A stretch of DNA of 64,000 bases from Paenibacillus silvisoli (GTDB lineage Bacteria > Bacillota > Bacilli > Paenibacillales > Paenibacillaceae): the NCBI RefSeq assembly GCF_030866765.1, contig NZ_CP133017.1, positions 5,932,501-5,996,500 of the forward strand, in the 5' to 3' direction. The notes under the pieces were generated by a model. It saw only the letters and a list, made by a program, of their open reading frames with translations. It was not told where the DNA came from and made no database searches. Below are positions 59,888 to 64,000 of this stretch, one piece after another. The translations under genes and the position numbers were made by a program. Within the stretch, counting starts at the first letter, position 1; each line of letters opens with the position of its first letter.

Positions 59888-59975
59888 CTTCCCGAGGCTT
59901 GCGCTCACGGCGCAGCCGCCCCGTTTCCGCCCGGCGAACTTCCACGGCACAGCCGTACCGCGGCACGCCCCCTTG

Positions 59976-60845
59976 CTAAACCTCGCGCTCGGGCCGACCG
60001 GCCATCCAATCCGCGAGCGTGGCGACGCGGTCCGGATAGAGACTGCTGCGGCACAGGAATCCGGCCCCGTGCTGCGGCATCGGGTCCTGGTCCGTCGGCT
60101 GATAGCGCAGGTCGACGCTCCAGCGGACGTGGTCGGAGTTGTTCGGCGTCGACATATGGAGCAGCCGATCGTTGAACAAAATGGCGGTGCCCGCCTTCAC
60201 CGGCAGCTCGACCGTCTTACGGGAGCCGAGCTGATGCTCGTGCAGCGCCGTATAGCCCGTGCCGCTATAGGATTCCGCATGCCACTCCAGCAGCTTCTTG
60301 TTCTGCGTGCGCGGCTTAACGTGCAGACAGCCGTTCTCGAGCGTCGCATCCACGAACGAAATCCAGACCGTAATGACCGGATTGGCGTTGGAGTCCGGCC
60401 AATACGATTTGTCCTGATGCCACGGAACCGCCCCAGCGGCGACGCGCGGCACTTTCGGGCGCACGTTGTAAACCGGGCTGCAGAATATCTCCTCCCCGAT
60501 CAACGACTCGACGGCATCGATAATTTTCGGGTTGCTAAGCAGGTGGTAGTACCCTTCGATCCGGTCGCGCCAGCCCCGGCCGAACTTCAAAAAGTCCTTA
60601 TCCGTCAAACCGTCGAACAGCTTGGCAAGCCGGTACTTGAATGGCTCATTTTCCAGCTTATCCGTAATGAGTCCGTTCTCGAACAAATCGTCGGCGATCA
60701 TGGACACCTTCATCGTCATCGCCTCTCGAGCCGTCTCCATATCCTCGTCGTTTAGCAAATCTTCCAATACGAGATACCCTTCCCGGTTGTACTGCTCCAG
60801 CTGCTCATCCGTTAAACTTCCACGCGTCGTACGCGATATCGCCAT
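59976..60845 (-). CDS. Phytanoyl-CoA dioxygenase (PhyH) family protein
   Basis: The 289-residue protein is an iron(II)/2-oxoglutarate oxygenase. The metal triad is H143 and D145 in VPWHQDKSYW and H230 in RLLHMSTPNN, and the 2-oxoglutarate-binding arginine is probably R241. Bacterial PhyH proteins hydroxylate small molecules or natural-product intermediates. The substrate here is unknown. The ATG follows GGTGGAGGG. It is a single gene converging on the ECF operon. Confidence 0.9.
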   Translation of the reverse strand: MAISRTTRGSLTDEQLEQYNREGYLVLEDLLNDEDMETAREAMTMKVSMIADDLFENGLITDKLENEPFKYRLAKLFDGLTDKDFLKFGRGWRDRIEGYYHLLSNPKIIDAVESLIGEEIFCSPVYNVRPKVPRVAAGAVPWHQDKSYWPDSNANPVITVWISFVDATLENGCLHVKPRTQNKKLLEWHAESYSGTGYTALHEHQLGSRKTVELPVKAGTAILFNDRLLHMSTPNNSDHVRWSVDLRYQPTDQDPMPQHGAGFLCRSSLYPDRVATLADWMAGRPEREV

Positions 60846-60978
60846 GCCGATCCCTCCACCAACTAGAGTCGTTATGGTTTCACTATAGCACCGCGCCGCT
60901 CGGCTGTATTTGGTTCCCCTTCCACGAATTTGTCAAAACTTCCGCTTATCAAGCCGAACCTTAAAATGGCGCAAAAGC

Positions 60979-61536
60979 CTACTCCACCGTAATCGTCGTA
61001 TAAACCTCGCCGTCATAGTGGCTGTCTACGACCGATTCATCCAGCGAGAACACGCATCCGGCCGTGATGAGGTATTTGCCCGGCGGCAGACGCAGCTCTT
61101 TTTCCTTGTAGAAATCGTGCCAGAAGTCGGCATCGGGGTCATCCGCACCATAACCGCCGCTCTTGTAAAACGGATACTCCGTCGTTACGCCCTTCTGAAG
61201 CTTCGTCGTCATCGCGCCGTCCATATGAAACTTCTTGCCGTCCGTAATGGTAAATCCGATGTACGTTTGACCGCCCCAAATCGTAATCGAATCCTGGTTG
61301 CCGATATAGGTCAGGCTAGTTGAATAGACGATCGGCTCGTCTTTCGAAAATGTCGTTTTGGCGATGTTCAGCTTCATCTCGAACAGGTCGTCCTTGTGCA
61401 CCAGCTTTGGCGAAGCCATCTTGGCCGCCACGGCCGGATCGGCAGCTTCTTCCTTCTCCTTGTTGCCCGAGCTTCCGCACGCCGACAATGACAACGACAA
61501 CAGCAGCACGACCACCAACATTGCAATCCGTCTCAT
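60979..61536 (-). CDS. Lipoprotein of unknown function
   Basis: The 185-residue protein has a signal peptide with lipobox LSAC (MLVVVLLLSLSLSACGSS), a K/E-rich linker and a beta-rich domain (FEMKLNIAKTTFSKDEPIVY, PPGKYLITAGCVF). The domain resembles the intracellular proteinase inhibitor (BsuPI)-like beta-sandwich found in Bacillus exoproteins, but this is tentative. It is a single-gene unit. Confidence 0.75.
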   Translation of the reverse strand: MRRIAMLVVVLLLSLSLSACGSSGNKEKEEAADPAVAAKMASPKLVHKDDLFEMKLNIAKTTFSKDEPIVYSTSLTYIGNQDSITIWGGQTYIGFTITDGKKFHMDGAMTTKLQKGVTTEYPFYKSGGYGADDPDADFWHDFYKEKELRLPPGKYLITAGCVFSLDESVVDSHYDGEVYTTITVE

Positions 61537-61623
61537 CGCACCCTTGCCCCCCGGTTTTATTTTCTTGCCATTAATGACGCTGCTGGCCGTGAAAAGGTTA
61601 CCGCCGCCCCCCCGTCTCTAGCT

Positions 61624-62451
61624 CTAGCTGCCATCGCGATATTTTCGCGGCGTGACGCCGTTCACTTTCATAAACACATTGTAGAAGGAAGGCTCGCTCT
61701 GATACCCGACGATCTCCGCAATTTCCTTCACTTGCAGGCTCGTCGTGCGCAAATACCGTTTCGCCGCCTCCATCCGGCAATAAATGAGAAACTGGATCGG
61801 GCTCACGCCCATCTCATCCTTGAACAGATGCGCCAGATGATATTTGTTCAGATACGTCTCCTCGGCAAGCGATTCCAGCGTAAGCGGCGCGCTGTAGTTC
61901 TCCTCAATGATCCGCTTCGCCTTCCAAACCGCTTCCCGCGCAGGGACCCGCGCCCGTTCGGAACCATCGCTATAATGGGCAAGACGTGCCAGCTTCGCGA
62001 AAATAACGCCGAGATAATGGTTCGCGATCGTCTGCGACTCCGGCTCCTGCCTGCGAAACTCCGCAATGCAATCGCGCATCAGCCTGCTTACGGCAGGCAG
62101 CTGATCGTACAGCTGAATGAGCGGCGGAGCATCCGGGTGAAGAAAATAATCCGGCATAAGCTCCCCGACCCGCAGCCCCCGAAACCCGATGAAGGTCGCG
62201 CGAAAAGGATGCTTCGTCGACAGCTCCTTATGCCATACGCCCCGATGGTAGAGCAGCAGCGTGCCTGCCCCGGCCGCGTAGCTTTTCCCGTCGATCTCAA
62301 ACTCGCCTTCGCCCTCCTCGATCAACAGCATCTCGCTGTTGGCGTCGTGCTTGTGCAGCTCCAGCAGGAAGCGGTTCGCCCCGCCGCCCATATCAAAAGA
62401 ACTGCCGCTCAGAAATACCGCCGGACTGCGGAATATAGTCGCGTCTCCCAC
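61624..62451 (-). CDS. AraC-family transcriptional regulator with cupin sensor domain
   Basis: The 275-residue protein has an N-terminal cupin (RFLLELHKHDANSEMLLIEE, GEFEIDGKSYAAGAGTLLLY) and a C-terminal double helix-turn-helix (LTLESLAEETYLNKYHLAHL and IAEIVGYQSEPSFYNVFMK). It starts at GTG with GAGGAGG 7 nt upstream. It is divergent from the VCBS-repeat/Gfo operon with a cre-like site between them, so it probably activates that operon in response to a sugar. Confidence 0.9.
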   Translation of the reverse strand: MGDATIFRSPAVFLSGSSFDMGGGANRFLLELHKHDANSEMLLIEEGEGEFEIDGKSYAAGAGTLLLYHRGVWHKELSTKHPFRATFIGFRGLRVGELMPDYFLHPDAPPLIQLYDQLPAVSRLMRDCIAEFRRQEPESQTIANHYLGVIFAKLARLAHYSDGSERARVPAREAVWKAKRIIEENYSAPLTLESLAEETYLNKYHLAHLFKDEMGVSPIQFLIYCRMEAAKRYLRTTSLQVKEIAEIVGYQSEPSFYNVFMKVNGVTPRKYRDGS

Positions 62452-62543
62452 TCGACAGCCTCCTCTATAATCGCAAGAATCGATAGCTTTTTGCCCAAGT
62501 TCTCTTATTGTTTCGACCGATTCAATGACATACCCTTAATTAT

Positions 62544-62580
62544 AGATAACGCTTGCAATTCCCTTTGCTTCCAGCATAAT
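62544..62580 (+). promoter_or_regulatory. Candidate promoter overlapped by a cre-like site
   Basis: TTGCAA (62553-62558) and CATAAT (62575-62580) are 16 bp apart and could serve the VCBS-repeat gene. AGATAACGCTTGCA at 62544-62557 matches 12 of 14 cre positions and overlaps the -35 box. Confidence 0.5.
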
Positions 62581-62631
62581 CCGAAACGAGATCGACGTAC
62601 AACATTAAATAGTTTGAGCTAAGGAGCGTGC

Positions 62632-63729
62632 ATGCTTTTGCTGCAATTCAAGAAGAGACGGCTGTCCGATGAAAAATACGAGGCTTGCGCCGTGTTCGAC
62701 GTCAACGGCGACGGCATTCCCGACATTGTCAGCGGCGCCTACTGGTATGAGGGGCCGGACTATGCGAAGAAACATTTTATAGGCGACGTGCTGGAGATTT
62801 CCGAATACCACGATGATTTCTCCGACTATCCGATGGATGTCGACGGCGACGGCCGGCTCGATATCATTACCGGCGCATGGTGGGGCGAGACGCTTCGGTG
62901 GCGGCGCAATCCGGGCGAGGCCGGCGCGACTTGGGAAACGATCGACGTCGACAAATGCGGCAGCATCGAGACGATCCGCTATTACGATATCGACGGCTGC
63001 GGCGTGCCGGAAATATTTCCGAATACGCCGGGCATGCCGCAGTCGTTCTACAAGCTCGTTCGGGACGCGGACGGCAAAGGAATTGGGGTCTTTCTCAAGT
63101 ACACCATCAGCGAAGGCGCCAGCGGTCATGGCATGGGCTTCGTCGACGTGAACGGCGATGGCCGCATGGACATCGTGCTGGCGGGCGGCTGGCTGGAGCA
63201 GCCGGAGGATCCTTTTGCCGGCTTGTGGACGTTCCATCCGGAGTTCTCGCTGGGCAGCGCGAGCGTGCCCGTTCTCGGCCATGACGTGAACGGCGATGGT
63301 CTGATCGATCTGATCGTCGGCCAGGCGCATGACTACGGGCTGCACTGGTACGAGCAAGGGCGCGCCGAAGACGGCTCGCGGACATGGAAGAAGCACGAAA
63401 TCGACATGAGCGGCTCGCAGTTCCACGACCTGTGGCTCGTCGATCTCGATCTCGACGGCGAGCTGGAGCTGATTACGGGCAAGCGGTACCGCGCCCATAA
63501 CGACGGCGACCCCGGGGCGCACGATCCGATCGGGCTCTATTATTACAAAATCAACGGCGGCGCGTTCAAGAAGCATGTCATCGACTTCGGCCCCGCCGGC
63601 GAAGCGTCGGGCGCAGGCATCTACTTCTGGGTGCAGGACCTGACCGGCAACGGGTATCCCGACATCGTAGCTCCAGGTAAGGACGGCCTATATTTATTTC
63701 AAAATCACGGGAGGGATAGCGAAGCATGA
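62632..63729 (+). CDS. FG-GAP/VCBS-repeat protein without signal peptide
   Basis: The 365-residue protein is built of beta-propeller-like repeats, each with a calcium-binding Asp loop: DVNGDGIPDI, DVDGDGRLDI, DVNGDGRMDI, DVNGDGLIDL and DLDLDGELEL. VCBS/FG-GAP proteins usually act outside the cell as binding propellers, but here the N-terminus (MLLLQFKKRRLSDEKYEA) is not a signal peptide. AAGGAG precedes the ATG. Its stop overlaps the next Gfo gene (ATGA), which suggests a shared intracellular carbohydrate pathway. Confidence 0.85.
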   Translation: MLLLQFKKRRLSDEKYEACAVFDVNGDGIPDIVSGAYWYEGPDYAKKHFIGDVLEISEYHDDFSDYPMDVDGDGRLDIITGAWWGETLRWRRNPGEAGATWETIDVDKCGSIETIRYYDIDGCGVPEIFPNTPGMPQSFYKLVRDADGKGIGVFLKYTISEGASGHGMGFVDVNGDGRMDIVLAGGWLEQPEDPFAGLWTFHPEFSLGSASVPVLGHDVNGDGLIDLIVGQAHDYGLHWYEQGRAEDGSRTWKKHEIDMSGSQFHDLWLVDLDLDGELELITGKRYRAHNDGDPGAHDPIGLYYYKINGGAFKKHVIDFGPAGEASGAGIYFWVQDLTGNGYPDIVAPGKDGLYLFQNHGRDSEA

Positions 63730-64000
63730 GCAAATTACGAATCGGTTTCGTCGGCGGCGGCGGGATGGGACAGATGGCGCATCTGAGCAATTATGCGGTA
63801 TTGAAGGATCAATGCGAGGTGGTCGCGCTGGCGGAGGTGCGTCCGCAATCGGCGGCTTTGGTCGCGGGGCGTTACGGCATTCCCGAGGTGTATGCGAGCC
63901 ATCACGAGCTGTTGGCGAACGCGCAGGTGGACGCGATCGTCGCGCCGCAGCAGTATCGGCATCATCCGGCGTTGATTCCGGATATTTTGCGCGCGGGCAT
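63726..64000 (+). CDS. Gfo/Idh/MocA-family oxidoreductase, 5' part only
   Basis: About 91 codons are visible, beginning MSKLRIGFVGGGGMGQMAHL, a Rossmann motif of the family. VVALAEVRPQSAALVAGRYG and DAIVAPQQYRHHP follow. The gene continues past the right edge. It overlaps the VCBS-repeat gene by 4 nt, so the two are translationally coupled under the divergent AraC regulator. Confidence 0.88.
   Translation, partial: MSKLRIGFVGGGGMGQMAHLSNYAVLKDQCEVVALAEVRPQSAALVAGRYGIPEVYASHHELLANAQVDAIVAPQQYRHHPALIPDILRAG

Overview
The window looks like chromosomal DNA from a saprophytic, carbohydrate-degrading member of the Paenibacillaceae (Paenibacillus or Cohnella type). The reasons are the strong AGGAGG-type ribosome binding sites, Gram-positive lipoproteins, CUT1 sugar importers paired with YesM/YesN-type two-component systems, a copper-amine-oxidase-like 'stalk' domain, and many catabolic enzymes of the Gfo/Idh/MocA and xylose-isomerase-like TIM-barrel families. 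I saw no rRNA, tRNA, CRISPR array, prophage or transposase. Most genes lie on the minus strand.

Layout. 1-5.7 kb: two CUT1 permeases, then a terminator, then a YesM-type kinase and YesN-type regulator. 5.7-13.5 kb: a second importer (lipoprotein plus two permeases) with a receiver-less AraC-type gene, and its own kinase/regulator pair. 13.8-21.6 kb: a TIM-barrel/Gfo/TIM-barrel set, a GH78-like alpha-L-rhamnosidase, a Gfo dehydrogenase and an AraC regulator. 21.8-25.5 kb: a medium-chain dehydrogenase, a lipoprotein and a secreted beta-propeller/stalk protein. 25.8-31.0 kb: a five-gene sugar-acid-type operon (enolase superfamily, SDR, zinc ADH, cupin, mutarotase-like) divergent from its probable GntR repressor. 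31.3-33.3 kb: a chemoreceptor. 34.0-38.0 kb: a second Gfo+Gfo+TIM+TIM operon. 38.2-43.1 kb: a lipase-like hydrolase, an ABC_sub_bind-type importer and a TerC protein. 43.3-48.8 kb: a heterodimeric ABC exporter, a VOC protein and a TIM-barrel protein. 49.2-58.2 kb: a DUF4832/CBM-type protein without signal peptide, an orphan ParB-like protein, an epimerase, GrpB, a protein resembling a class II aminoacyl-tRNA synthetase core, a HAD hydrolase, a kinase remnant, a methyltransferase and a lipoprotein. 58.3-64 kb: an ECF sigma operon, a PhyH dioxygenase, a lipoprotein, and an AraC regulator divergent from a VCBS-repeat protein coupled to a partial Gfo gene.

How the genes fit together: plant-type oligosaccharides would be sensed by the two-component systems, imported by the CUT1 systems and processed inside the cell by the rhamnosidase, dehydrogenases and isomerases. 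Candidate CcpA sites lie near several of these operons (about 2112, 13465, 30188 and 62544).

The most striking unexplained feature is a family of non-coding four-hairpin elements in the intergenic regions. Four copies (13551, 39101, 55306, 59701) are each exactly 187 bp. Two more of unrelated sequence stand in tandem at 33465-33857. All six keep nearly the same centre-to-centre spacing of 50, 62 and 50 bp (within 1 bp). A fifth locus at 25638-25809 has palindromes at 49, 50 and 50 bp. The geometry is conserved although the sequence is not, and I know of no named family that fits.
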